From: an uncultured Elusimicrobiales bacterium
Lineage (GTDB): Bacteria > Elusimicrobiota > Elusimicrobia > Elusimicrobiales > Elusimicrobiaceae
Direction of reading: 5' to 3'
Assembly (NCBI GenBank): GCA_944324645.1
Contig: CALUXB010000001.1
Span: 635,340 to 699,339, forward strand
DNA length: 64,000 nucleotides
Positions 1-7,793 of this stretch are shown here, in pieces (position 1 is the first letter of the stretch; each line of letters opens with the position of its first letter). Below the pieces are notes generated by a model. It was not told the origin of the DNA and ran no database searches. It worked only from the letters and a program-made list of their open reading frames with translations. Made by a program: the position numbers and the translations under genes.

Positions 1-1943
1 GCAAAGCTGCCGCAAACGTGCAGTATTTGCTGGTAAGAAGCGGCGTCTTGTTCTTTGCCTTCTAAACTTGCCAAGGCTTCGTGTGCTTTCTGCACGGCGG
101 CAAAAAGCTCTTTTTCCGCCGGAAGTTCTAAAAGCTGTTCCTGGACGCTGCCCTGTAGCGCGTCTGCTTTCTTTAAGATATTGCAGACGCGTTTGGCCGC
201 TTCTGAGGCGGATTTAAAGGCTTCACCTTCGCGGTTTTCTTCCAGACTGTTGACCAGCGTTTCCACCGAAGAGAGTGGCAGGCCGTACCAGTTGTTGACC
301 GCTTCCACCGTGCCGGGCTGGTGTCCGCGCTGCTGCATAATTAAGGACAAGCGCTGAAAGAGGAAGTTTTTAAGTTCTTCTTCGGCTTTGGCGCCGTCTT
401 TTCCTTCATACAGAGCCAGCGCTTTTTGTGTCAGCTCCCGTAAAGATACGTTTAAATTATTCTCCAGCAGAATGCGTACTGCACCAAAAGCCTGGCGGCG
501 CAGGGCAAAGGGGTCTTCACTCCCGGTCGGGATTTGCCCGATGAGGAAGTTGCCCGCCAGCGTATCCATTTTGCCCGCCAAAGACACAATAGCTCCTGTT
601 AAGGTGTCGGGCAATTCGGAGTTGGAAGAAAGCGGCCAGTAAAACTGCGCCATCGCTTCCCCTTCCTGCGGGTGGCCTTCCAGCTCGGCGTAGCGTCCGC
701 CCATATAACCTTGCAATTCCGGGAACTCATAGACCACAGAGCTGGCCAAATCCGCATACGCATAGCCGGCGGCATAGGTTACGCTGTCTTTAATGGCGTC
801 TTGACCCAAGCGGTCGCACAGCCACATAGCCAAGTCGCGCGTGCGGTCGGATTTTTGCAATAAATTGCCCAACCCTTCCACAAAGGTGCGCTCCACCAAT
901 TTGTTTTTAAAGTGGTCCAGGCCTTCTTTTTTGTCATTCTCGTAGAAGAAAACCGCGTCAGACAAACGCGCAGACATCACTTTTTTAAAGCCTTCACGCA
1001 CTTCGGTCTGGTTGGCAGACACTCCGTCCCGCACAGCGATAAAATAAGGCTGTATGTCGTTTCTGCCGTCCACCACCGGGAACATTTTAAGCTGGGTTTT
1101 AAACACGGTGGTAATCAGTTCTTTGGGCAGGGTTAAGAATTTTAAATCAAAATCGCCGCCCACTGCCACCGGGTGTTCGGTAAAATAGACGGTTTCTTCC
1201 ACCAAGTTTTGGTCCAAATCCGCGTGGTAACCGCGGGCTTTGGCTTCGTTCATTACACCGCGGATTAACGCTTCGCGCCGGTCCTGCGGCAGGACCAAAA
1301 TGGGCTGCGGCTGGGATTTTAAGAGCTCTACATAATAGTCTTTATCTGCTTTTTCCACCCGAATGGGTTTGCGCCCAAAAGAGGTAATGGGGTAGGTAAA
1401 GCGGTTGGACTTTACGCCGGCGATTTCAAAGGGCACAATCTTGCTGCCGTAAAGGCCGATTAAGCTGCGTATCGGGCGGCCCCATTTCAGACCGCTCTCT
1501 TCCCAGACCATATTTTTGGCAAATTCCATACCGGTAATGATTTTGACAAAAATTTCCGGCAGGAGCTTGGCCGTTTTTTCGCCTTTAATATTGAGCTCAG
1601 CAAAAATAAAGGGGCCTTTTTCGGTTTCTTTAATCACCAGTTTTTCCGGCTTAATGCCGTTTTTTTGGGCAAAGCCCGCGCTCTGGGGGGTAAAGTTGCC
1701 TTGTGCGTCTTTAAGCAGTTTGGCCGGGGGGCCTTTGACTTCTTTTTGCACGTCGGCCGATTTGTCGGCAATGCCTTCCACAATTAGGCACAGGCGGCGG
1801 TAGGTGCCAAAAGATTCCACCCGCTCATAGCCGATGCGGTGCTCTTCTAAAAGCTGTTTGGCTAAGGTTTCTATTTGGTTTAAAGCGGGTTTTACAAAAC
1901 GCGACGGCAAATGTTCGCAGCCGATTTCCAAAAATGCGTTCAT
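1..1943 (-). CDS. glyS: Glycyl-tRNA synthetase beta subunit (3' end outside window)
   Basis: Reverse-strand reading frame opening at the ATG at 1943 and running off the left edge, so about 647 residues are visible and the last few dozen (anticodon-binding end) are missing. The start [16 protein letters not shown] matches the family N-terminus (usually FLxEIGTEELP), and the body carries the typical GlyRS-beta blocks, for example [18 protein letters not shown] and the [16 protein letters not shown] core. GlyS pairs with GlyQ in an alpha2beta2 enzyme that charges tRNA-Gly; the beta chain supplies tRNA recognition. Its ATG overlaps the TGA of glyQ by 4 nt (ATGA), so the two are translationally coupled. 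Confidence 0.95.
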   Translation of the reverse strand, partial: MNAFLEIGCEHLPSRFVKPALNQIETLAKQLLEEHRIGYERVESFGTYRRLCLIVEGIADKSADVQKEVKGPPAKLLKDAQGNFTPQSAGFAQKNGIKPEKLVIKETEKGPFIFAELNIKGEKTAKLLPEIFVKIITGMEFAKNMVWEESGLKWGRPIRSLIGLYGSKIVPFEIAGVKSNRFTYPITSFGRKPIRVEKADKDYYVELLKSQPQPILVLPQDRREALIRGVMNEAKARGYHADLDQNLVEETVYFTEHPVAVGGDFDLKFLTLPKELITTVFKTQLKMFPVVDGRNDIQPYFIAVRDGVSANQTEVREGFKKVMSARLSDAVFFYENDKKEGLDHFKNKLVERTFVEGLGNLLQKSDRTRDLAMWLCDRLGQDAIKDSVTYAAGYAYADLASSVVYEFPELQGYMGGRYAELEGHPQEGEAMAQFYWPLSSNSELPDTLTGAIVSLAGKMDTLAGNFLIGQIPTGSEDPFALRRQAFGAVRILLENNLNVSLRELTQKALALYEGKDGAKAEEELKNFLFQRLSLIMQQRGHQPGTVEAVNNWYGLPLSSVETLVNSLEENREGEAFKSASEAAKRVCNILKKADALQGSVQEQLLELPAEKELFAAVQKAHEALASLEGKEQDAASYQQILHVCGSF

Positions 1944-2827
1944 TGGGCGGCCTCCTCTTTCTTTTCCTCTTTAGGCTCTACGCTTTCCACATACACTTTG
2001 GCGCAGGCTTTGGCCAGGTTGCGGATTTTGGTGATGATGTTGGTGCGGTCCGATACGGAAATGGCACCGCGCGCTTCCAGCATATTAAACAAATGTGATA
2101 CGCGCATCGCACATTCGTAAGCGGGCAAGTAGAGGCCTTTTTTGCACAGGGCGTGGCACTCGGCTTCGTTTTCTTCAATGTCGCGGCGCAGACGCTCCAC
2201 GTTGGACTCTTCAAAATAATAGTGGGAAAACTGCCGTTCCCCTTCGTAATGCACATCGCGGTAGGTAACGGTGTCATTCCAGCGGATGTCAAAGACATTG
2301 TCCACCTTCTGGCAGTACATTGCAATACGTTCCAAGCCGTAAGTGATTTCCACTGTAATAGGATTTAAAGAATATCCGGCCATATTTTGGAAATAGGTAA
2401 ATTGCGTAATTTCCATACCGTCGAGCCAAATTTCCCAGCCTACGCCGCTGGCGCCCAAGGTGGGGGATTGCCAGTCGTCTTCAATAAAACGTACGTCGTG
2501 CTCTTGGGGGTCCAGGCCAATGGCTTTTAAAGAGTTTAAATAGATTTCCTGAATATTAGCCGGGGCCGGTTTCATAATGACCTGATATTGGTAATATTTG
2601 CCCAGTCTGTTCGGGTTTTCGCCGTAGCGGCCGTCGGCAGGGCGGCGGCAGGGCTCTACATAAGCGCGGTTGACGGGGGTCTTGGTCAGTGCCCCCAGCA
2701 CGGTGGCGGGGTTAAAAGTGCCCGCACCTTTTTCCATATCATAAGGCTGCACGAGAATGCAGCCCTGTTTCTTCCAATATTCATTTAAAGAAGAAATAAT
2801 GTCCTGAAAATTTTTTCCGTATTTCAT
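1940..2827 (-). CDS. glyQ: Glycyl-tRNA synthetase alpha subunit
   Basis: A 295-residue protein, normal length for GlyQ. It opens with the family signature [20 protein letters not shown] and has the class II catalytic segments NPATVLGAL and [17 protein letters not shown]. It holds the aminoacylation site of the alpha2beta2 GlyRS and makes glycyl-AMP. It is first in a glyQS unit; glyS follows with a 4-nt overlap. No Shine-Dalgarno precedes the ATG; -10-like hexamers lie 5 to 10 nt upstream, so the mRNA may be leaderless or nearly so. The C-terminal tail [12 protein letters not shown] is charged and not part of the catalytic domain. Confidence 0.97.
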   Translation of the reverse strand: MKYGKNFQDIISSLNEYWKKQGCILVQPYDMEKGAGTFNPATVLGALTKTPVNRAYVEPCRRPADGRYGENPNRLGKYYQYQVIMKPAPANIQEIYLNSLKAIGLDPQEHDVRFIEDDWQSPTLGASGVGWEIWLDGMEITQFTYFQNMAGYSLNPITVEITYGLERIAMYCQKVDNVFDIRWNDTVTYRDVHYEGERQFSHYYFEESNVERLRRDIEENEAECHALCKKGLYLPAYECAMRVSHLFNMLEARGAISVSDRTNIITKIRNLAKACAKVYVESVEPKEEKKEEAAQ

Positions 2828-2843
2828 AAGTAACTATATTATA
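2828..2843 (-). promoter_or_regulatory. Promoter -10 region of glyQS, very close to start codon
   Basis: Read on the minus strand, TATAAT (2838-2843) ends 10 nt before the glyQ ATG and the overlapping TATAGT (2833-2838) ends 5 nt before it. No AAGGAG lies between. Either hexamer would give a 0-5 nt leader. I cannot tell which is used. Confidence 0.5.
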
Positions 2844-2978
2844 TAAAATCCCTTATGCCCCGCGCTGCTCAGCGGAAAGGAGGGGTTGTTTGGCGGGCCC
2901 AGAGAAAGTTGGCTCTGCAAATAGGGTGCGGCCGTAAAATGTTCAATAAGGCCTAGCACGGGCTGGGCATTTTGGCCC

Positions 2979-3008
2979 TTGTGGCAACGTGTTCTCTAAA
3001 AGTAAAAT
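2979..3008 (+). promoter_or_regulatory. Leaderless-type promoter of the 3015 gene
   Basis: TTGTGG (2979-2984) and TAAAAT (3003-3008) are 18 nt apart. The -10 ends exactly 6 nt before the ATG at 3015 and no ribosome binding site fits in the gap, so transcription should begin at or next to the start codon. Confidence 0.55.
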
Positions 3009-3014
3009 AGTTAT

Positions 3015-3743
3015 ATGTACAAATTATTTTTTTCTGTTTTTCTTTTATTGGCTCCCGCTTCTTTTGCTTTGGCTTCGTCGGTTGAGCAGCAAAAGGCGGC
3101 TTTTTCTGCGGCACTGGAAGATGCAGCCGTTCCGGCGGCTACTTTTTATCAGCCTTCTTTTGTAAATAAAGAAGAAGAATTTTTATACAAACAAGTTTTT
3201 AATTTTCTGCTTTTGTTCCCTCCGCAAGGCAAAAAATCCGTATTTGATTTAAGACAAAAAGACGTGCCCCACGCGCATATTTATGTGTATATTGCTCCGT
3301 CGGCAGAATTAAGAAAAATTCTGCGCGCCGGCGGGCAAAACCCGGATTTGGTATTGCCGGCCTCAACAAATGGGGTAACCCTTCCTATGGTGGAACGTAC
3401 TACAGGGTTTAAAAAACTTATCGTGTTGATTGCTTCGGATTTAATTTTAGGAAAAGAAACGCTTACGTTCCCGCTTTCGGAAGCAAAGAGAGAAGAGTTT
3501 TTAGCTAAACTGTCTGCTTTGTTGGCGCACGAAATTTATGGGCATAGTTATTTGTATGCTTTTGACCCCCGCAGGGATATACCGCGCAAAGAACAAGAGG
3601 TGTATGCTTATAAACAGAGCTCCTCTTTTTTGGCGCGTATTGCCGCGCACCCGGAGTTAAAGCAAAGACCTGCCTTGGTAAAAGCTTTACAGAAAGCGCG
3701 GGAAGAAGAAGAGTATTTTTTGCGGTTATGGAATAACCGTTAA
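3015..3743 (+). CDS. Secreted putative metallopeptidase with HEIYGH motif
   Basis: A 242-residue protein with a clear Sec signal peptide (MYKLFFSVFLLLAPASFALA, residues 1-20). The only recognisable motif is HEIYGH at residues 172-177, an HExxxH arrangement like the HELLGH of dipeptidyl peptidase III (M49) rather than the usual HExxH. It is followed 17 residues later by a KEQEVYAY segment whose Glu (about 195) could be the third zinc ligand. I do not recognise the family, and the peptidase call is an inference from the motif. The start is the ATG placed 6 nt after a TAAAAT box. The HAD gene at 3755 follows after 11 nt and may be co-transcribed. Confidence 0.75.
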   Translation: MYKLFFSVFLLLAPASFALASSVEQQKAAFSAALEDAAVPAATFYQPSFVNKEEEFLYKQVFNFLLLFPPQGKKSVFDLRQKDVPHAHIYVYIAPSAELRKILRAGGQNPDLVLPASTNGVTLPMVERTTGFKKLIVLIASDLILGKETLTFPLSEAKREEFLAKLSALLAHEIYGHSYLYAFDPRRDIPRKEQEVYAYKQSSSFLARIAAHPELKQRPALVKALQKAREEEEYFLRLWNNR

Positions 3744-3754
3744 GCGGAGAATGT

Positions 3755-4411
3755 ATGATTACCAGCGTGATTTTTGATATGGACGGCACACTGTTTAGCA
3801 CAGAGCCGATTTATTTTAAATGTTACCAGCAGGCCGCTGAGCCGATGGGGCTGAAATTTACGTTTGAATTGTTTGAAAGCTGTATTGGTATGAGTGTGGC
3901 GGATTCTTCTAAATTGGTTAAAAACTATTTTGGAAGAGACGTGGATGTGGCCTATTTGTATGAACAATGCGGACGGAATTTTGAAAAATATATGGATAGG
4001 CACGATATCCCTATGAAGCCTTGCGCCAAAGAAACGCTGGAATATTTTCGCAGCCGGGGGCTGAAAATGGGGGTGGCTACTTCCAATATCAGCCGTTGGG
4101 TGGAGAAACTGCTGGAAAAAGCTAAAATAGCGGATTATTTTTCCGCCGTTGTTACTTCTGACCACGTAACTAATCCCAAGCCGGACCCGGAAGTTTATTT
4201 GCGTGTGGCGCAGAATTTGGGCTCAGAGGTCAGCCAATGCTTGGCCATAGAAGATTCCGTGGCGGGCGCTACGGCGGCTATTTCCGCGGGGATGCGCACG
4301 GTGGTGGTGCCGGATTTAAAGCAGCCTAATTCGTTTGTGCGCGCCAATGCGTTTGGCATTTATAAGTCTTTGTGCGATATGCAGCCGGATATGGATGAAC
4401 TTCTGGCTTGA
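3755..4411 (+). CDS. HAD-superfamily hydrolase, beta-phosphoglucomutase/Gph-like
   Basis: A 218-residue cytoplasmic HAD phosphatase of subfamily I. Motif I is FDMDGT (nucleophile D8, acid D10), motif II VATSN, motif III Lys in NPKPDPEVY, and motif IV IEDSVAGATAA. The alpha-helical cap between residues 15 and 90 is of the beta-phosphoglucomutase/phosphoglycolate phosphatase type. The substrate cannot be told from sequence; a sugar phosphate is the usual one. A GCGGAGA site lies just before the ATG. The gene follows the HEIYGH protein by 11 nt and ends at a strong hairpin shared with the convergent gene at 4470. Confidence 0.88.
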   Translation: MITSVIFDMDGTLFSTEPIYFKCYQQAAEPMGLKFTFELFESCIGMSVADSSKLVKNYFGRDVDVAYLYEQCGRNFEKYMDRHDIPMKPCAKETLEYFRSRGLKMGVATSNISRWVEKLLEKAKIADYFSAVVTSDHVTNPKPDPEVYLRVAQNLGSEVSQCLAIEDSVAGATAAISAGMRTVVVPDLKQPNSFVRANAFGIYKSLCDMQPDMDELLA

Positions 4412-4426
4412 TTTTGTTGTGTGTCA

Positions 4427-4454
4427 AAAAGCCCCGGCGCTGGCCGGGGCTTTT
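4427..4454. terminator. Bidirectional intrinsic terminator
   Basis: Stem GCCCCGGC (4431-4438), loop GCTG and GCCGGGGC (4443-4450), flanked by A and T runs on both sides. It lies between the convergent genes ending at 4411 (+) and 4470 (-). Confidence 0.9.
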
Positions 4455-4469
4455 GCATTTGCCAATTAT

Positions 4470-5126
4470 TTACTTCGTACTAATAATTACCAAATGTCTT
4501 TGGGACGGGAACACAATCACCAGGGTTGTCTGATCCGCCGAGATTACAATGCGGTTTGCAAACTCTTGGAATGCAAAAGCCGGAGTATTGCTGCTGTTGG
4601 TGCCGCCAAAAAGGTTCAGCAGGTTTCTCATCGTAGCCTCGGACAAAGTGGTCAGATCCGTTTTGCCTACCAATACATATCCCGGAAAGATTTCTTGGTT
4701 TTCACTAATGGCTTTTTGCAAGGCGTTATAACGGGTCAATACCGTTTGCATTTGGGCGGCAACAAACACTTCGCGTTCAAGATATTTGGCCAATTTTTCT
4801 TCTTCAGATAGCTGCTCAAAGTTCTTGCCTAAATCAAATGAGGGCATAGAGAAGAAAGCCTGCGGATCGCGGGTAATAAGTTTGCTGGTTCTTTTGGCAG
4901 ACAAAGCATATGCTTTTTGTGTGTCGGCATATTCGCCTTTTAAGGCCAGCCCTAAATCTTGCCAGAAGTGGAAAGTGGCCTTCTCTATAGCAACCTGAAA
5001 ATCCTGCTTTTGCACAGGGATATAGATGTAATTGCCGTAATTTTGTGCCGCCGCACCAGCCGCGCCAAAACCAATTAGCGCAATGGCAGCCAATAAAATT
5101 TTGCCGCATTTCTTTCGTTTGGTCAT
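4470..5126 (-). CDS. Secreted protein of unknown function
   Basis: A 218-residue protein with a basic n-region and a signal peptide ending near AAGAAAQ (residues 1-27). The mature part is soluble-looking, with no cysteines or catalytic motif that I recognise. A charged helical stretch around LSEEEKLAKYLEREVF sits in the middle. GGAG lies about 10 nt before the ATG and an AT-rich region with TATAAT lies further upstream, so this gene has a conventional leader. It probably acts in the periplasm, but its role is unknown. Confidence 0.8.
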   Translation of the reverse strand: MTKRKKCGKILLAAIALIGFGAAGAAAQNYGNYIYIPVQKQDFQVAIEKATFHFWQDLGLALKGEYADTQKAYALSAKRTSKLITRDPQAFFSMPSFDLGKNFEQLSEEEKLAKYLEREVFVAAQMQTVLTRYNALQKAISENQEIFPGYVLVGKTDLTTLSEATMRNLLNLFGGTNSSNTPAFAFQEFANRIVISADQTTLVIVFPSQRHLVIISTK

Positions 5127-5277
5127 TATTGGTTTTCTCCAATATAAAAAGTTTAGCTACAATTATATTCTTAGAAAAATTAAAGTTTTTCACAAGGGAA
5201 TTTGGACCTATTATTTTTTATTTAAAGACCTATAAAAAATGGGTCTGTTTATTTCTGCAGCGGCCAACAGTTGAAGC

Positions 5278-5301
5278 ACACCCCGGCACTAGCCGGGGTG
5301 T
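5278..5301 (-). terminator. Hairpin after the 5313 gene, possible terminator
   Basis: Stem CACCCCGGC (5279-5287) with GCCGGGGTG (5292-5300), placed just beyond the stop of the minus-strand gene at 5313. The T run after it is poor, so termination is less certain than at the other hairpins. Confidence 0.5.
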
Positions 5302-5312
5302 ATGAACAGCAG

Positions 5313-5942
5313 TCAATAAACTGCCAGGTTTTTATATGGAGTGCGTAACTCTTCCACCGCCTCTAAACTCAGGGGGTCATTTAAATTGAATGTGAGGGTT
5401 TTATCTTTAGGATTCACCACAAACCAAAAAGTAACTGATTGGCTTGGGTTAAAATAGTGGTCTAAGCGGAGCAATATGGCCTTTTTATATTGCCTGGCAT
5501 AACGGGGAGAAACCTGCCCGGCAAAAAAACGGACTATATATTTGAGGTTTTCTGGAGTCAGCGCACAAAAGTCAAAAGGCACAAGGGCTGTCAGCTCATA
5601 ATTGGAAAATAATTTTTGGGCTTGGGCCGCTTGCTTGATTTGATTGTAATTATTTACACAGGTGCGCACATCCACATTGGGATTATTTTTTACTTCGTCA
5701 TAAAAAGCTTGCATTTTCTGACGTTCTTCTTGATGTACGCCGCAGCGGCGTACATATTCCCCAACAAACGTTCCCAAAACAGAGGCCCCACCGTAATTAT
5801 CTACGCGGCTGTTTGCCTTTTGCAAGGCTTTTTGCCACGAGATGGGTTTTTTATCAAAACTTTGCCCTGCGTACGCTGGGTTCAAAGTTGCTGCGTATAT
5901 GGTACAAACCGACATAATTGTTATCCAAAGTTTAGTTGGCAT
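5313..5942 (-). CDS. Secreted protein of unknown function
   Basis: A 209-residue protein with signal peptide MPTKLWITIMSVCTIYAATLNPAYAG. The mature part has three cysteines (RRCGV, VRTCV, FDFCAL) that could form disulphides or bind a metal. A C-terminal beta-rich region (VTFWFVVNPKDKTLTFNLND) reads like a small extracellular domain. I do not recognise the family. A GGAG site lies before the ATG. It is a single gene between recO and the 4470 gene, with no obvious functional partner. Confidence 0.78.
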   Translation of the reverse strand: MPTKLWITIMSVCTIYAATLNPAYAGQSFDKKPISWQKALQKANSRVDNYGGASVLGTFVGEYVRRCGVHQEERQKMQAFYDEVKNNPNVDVRTCVNNYNQIKQAAQAQKLFSNYELTALVPFDFCALTPENLKYIVRFFAGQVSPRYARQYKKAILLRLDHYFNPSQSVTFWFVVNPKDKTLTFNLNDPLSLEAVEELRTPYKNLAVY

Positions 5943-6038
5943 ATTTTCTCCTAATTTTTTTGTTTCTGATAATAAGACCTTGTTTTTTATTCCCCACCTT
6001 TCTAAGGAGCTATAACAAAGGGAAATACACGGTCTTTT

Positions 6039-6734
6039 TTAATAAGCAGGCACTTCTTGTATATTCTTGCCGGCAATAGGAGCAGACAAAGAGTCCTTGT
6101 CCGCCAGCCCAAAGCTTTTTAGGGTGTGTAGCGGGCTGGTCAAATAGCGGTTTAGGAAACGCTGGCAAACGCTGTTGCATTTTGCCAGCGACAACAAATC
6201 CTCAGGTGAAGTAAAATCTAAAGCAGAAAATTCGTCTTCGTGCATACGGCGCCAAAAATCGGCGGAGATCTGCAGAACTGGGTGATCTAACCCAAAACCT
6301 GCCGCCGCCATTAAACGTAAGGTAAATGCCGCAACAAAAGCAGGGGTGGGCTCTCCATATTCCAGTTCCGTCAGCGCTTGCAGCAACAGCCGGTATTTTT
6401 CCTGGCTGGGCTGGTGCGGCGGTGTCAGGCGCATAAACAGTTCGCAAAAGTGAAAGGCCAAGGATTGGCGTTTGAGGTTGTGACGGATATGGGGAAAAAC
6501 GTGTGTTATTTTGCCGCCGGTTACCGTCCCCAAGACATTGGCGTTGCGGGCATATATGCGGTAATCCCCGCAGCTAAAGGGCTCGCTTAATGCTTTGAGC
6601 TTGCCTTTGGCGCGGTTGACCCCGGGCAGGCGCAAATTAATTCGCCCGTGCTGCAGCGTATAAAGCGAAATAATACGGTCCGCTTCCCGGAAATCCTGGC
6701 GGAAAAGTACAATGCCTTGGTCAGTAAATATCAT
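6039..6734 (-). CDS. recO: DNA repair protein RecO
   Basis: A 231-residue protein matching RecO: an N-terminal OB-fold (GIVLFRQDFREADRIISLYT, then LPGVNRAKGKLKA) and the helical domain FHFCELFMRLTPPHQPS. RecO anneals SSB-coated single strands and loads RecA with RecR. The zinc-finger cysteines found in some RecO proteins are not present as a full set. It is divergent from rpmH. The sequence just before the ATG has TACATT ending about 7 nt upstream and no Shine-Dalgarno, another possible leaderless start. Confidence 0.9.
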   Translation of the reverse strand: MIFTDQGIVLFRQDFREADRIISLYTLQHGRINLRLPGVNRAKGKLKALSEPFSCGDYRIYARNANVLGTVTGGKITHVFPHIRHNLKRQSLAFHFCELFMRLTPPHQPSQEKYRLLLQALTELEYGEPTPAFVAAFTLRLMAAAGFGLDHPVLQISADFWRRMHEDEFSALDFTSPEDLLSLAKCNSVCQRFLNRYLTSPLHTLKSFGLADKDSLSAPIAGKNIQEVPAY

Positions 6735-6809
6735 ATATCCTAATGTAGCATATTTGCGGGTTGTCTGCGTGCAATATGGCCGTTTAATGCCGTTTTGGAC
6801 AAAAACCCG

Positions 6810-6839
6810 TTGGACAGCGCCGCCGCGATAAGTTATAAT
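6810..6839 (+). promoter_or_regulatory. Sigma-70 type promoter of rpmH-rnpA-yidD
   Basis: TTGGAC (6810-6815) and TATAAT (6834-6839) are 18 nt apart (TGGACA at 6811 would give 17). The start would be near 6846, leaving a leader of about 100 nt before rpmH, which contrasts with the leaderless starts elsewhere in the window. Confidence 0.75.
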
Positions 6840-6903
6840 ATATATGTCCTTTTTGCGCGTAAGCCGCGCAGGTAAAGGAGAATTTAACTTAATAACAGGA
6901 GTG

Positions 6904-6938
6904 TACGGGCCTGAAGGGGTTTTTCGCTTCCGCCCGTA
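6904..6938 (+). promoter_or_regulatory. Structured leader hairpin upstream of rpmH
   Basis: TACGGGC (6904-6910) pairs with GCCCGTA (6932-6938), and inside it GAAG (6913-6916) pairs with CTTC (6927-6930). The hairpin ends 11 nt before the rpmH ATG. An AAAGGAG stands upstream at about 6874, too far from rpmH to serve as its site. It could regulate L34 synthesis or protect the 5' end; neither is shown. Confidence 0.55.
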
Positions 6939-6949
6939 TAAAGAAGCAT

Positions 6950-7087
6950 ATGCTGCCTACATACAGACCGAATAAAGCTAAAAGAGCTAAACACATTGGA
7001 TTTCGTGCCCGCATGGCTACCGCCGGCGGACGCAGAGTCCTCAGCGCCAGAAGAGCCAAAGGCCGCCACGAATTAATCAAGGCCTAA
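6950..7087 (+). CDS. rpmH: 50S ribosomal protein L34
   Basis: A 45-residue, highly basic protein starting [14 protein letters not shown] and ending in [13 protein letters not shown], diagnostic of L34 (family core RPSxRKRxxxHGFRARMxTxxGRxVLxxRRxKGR). It is part of the large ribosomal subunit. The start is the ATG at 6950, with a weak AAGAAG ahead of it. rnpA begins 4 nt after the stop, the nearly universal order. Confidence 0.97.
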   Translation: MLPTYRPNKAKRAKHIGFRARMATAGGRRVLSARRAKGRHELIKA

Positions 7088-7091
7088 TGCT

Positions 7092-7484
7092 ATGACTTCC
7101 CAGGGCTTCCCCCGGAGCCGCCGCTTGCATCTTAAAAACGATTTTAAGAACATTATCCAAAGCGGCCATAAAATACAGGGTTTCGGCCTTGTGCTGTGGT
7201 GGAAGCCTGCCCCTCTGGGAAAGGAAGATGTGCGAATGGGGCTAGTCGTATCCAGGAAACTGGGAAGTGCGGTTGAGCGCAACCGCGTAAAGAGGCTTCT
7301 TCGCGAAGCTTTCAGACTAAACCGGAAAAGATTGCAAAGCGGGGTAGATTATGTGTTCAGTCCCCGCAGCAGCGACAGTTTGGCCACAGCCGATGCGGCG
7401 GAATATGCAGTGCTCGGTTTGTGCCGCAGAGCCGGCCTGATGCCGTCTTTGCCTGCGGGGCCAGAGCCCCGTGCAGACCAATGA
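7092..7484 (+). CDS. rnpA: Ribonuclease P protein component
   Basis: A 130-residue basic protein with the RNase P signature [13 protein letters not shown] and the [11 protein letters not shown] lead-in. It binds the RNase P RNA and helps cleave tRNA 5' leaders. The C-terminal 25 residues ([19 protein letters not shown]) extend beyond the core. It overlaps yidD by 4 nt (ATGA), so both are likely translated together from the rpmH transcript. Confidence 0.96.
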   Translation: MTSQGFPRSRRLHLKNDFKNIIQSGHKIQGFGLVLWWKPAPLGKEDVRMGLVVSRKLGSAVERNRVKRLLREAFRLNRKRLQSGVDYVFSPRSSDSLATADAAEYAVLGLCRRAGLMPSLPAGPEPRADQ

Positions 7485-7717
7485 AACAGATTTCGCTGAT
7501 AAGCAGAAAAGTTCTGCTTTTTTTGCTAAACGCTTTTATGCTGCTGGTGCGGCCATTTTTGGGGCCGCGCGGGGTGTGCCGTTTCACGCCCACTTGCAGC
7601 CAGTATGCCAAAGAGGCGATAACCAAGTATGGGGTTTTTAAGGGAACTTGGCTGGCGCTTTGCCGTATAGGCAAATGTCATCCTTTTCACCAGGGCGGTT
7701 ACGACCCGGTGCCTTAA
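7481..7717 (+). CDS. yidD: Membrane protein insertion efficiency factor YidD
   Basis: A 78-residue protein with the YidD signature: [32 protein letters not shown] and [18 protein letters not shown], including the conserved cysteines. It is membrane-associated by an N-terminal amphipathic or hydrophobic helix ([17 protein letters not shown]) and assists YidC. The start chosen is the ATG at 7481, overlapping the rnpA stop, because in-frame codons further upstream lie inside rnpA and encode no conserved sequence. Confidence 0.94.
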   Translation: MKQISLISRKVLLFLLNAFMLLVRPFLGPRGVCRFTPTCSQYAKEAITKYGVFKGTWLALCRIGKCHPFHQGGYDPVP

Positions 7718-7736
7718 AAGCCCGCTTTTCCGTGTT

Positions 7737-7785
7737 CTGAAAGCCCGCTGAAATGAAGCCCGCCGTTTAGACGGCTTACTTTCAG
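7737..7785 (+). promoter_or_regulatory. Inverted repeat next to the yidC ribosome binding site
   Basis: CTGAAAG (7737-7743) can pair with CTTTCAG (7779-7785), and GCCGT (7762-7766) with ACGGC (7771-7775) inside. The outer stem abuts the AGAGGA site of yidC. The spacer also repeats AAAGCCCGC or a close variant three times. This suggests a translational control structure, unproven. Confidence 0.45.
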
Positions 7786-7793
7786 AGGATTTT

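Noticed and set aside
6735..6949. Replication origin beside rpmH
   Set aside because: rpmH-rnpA-yidD-yidC often lies near oriC, but I found no cluster of TTATCCACA-like boxes and dnaA is not here.
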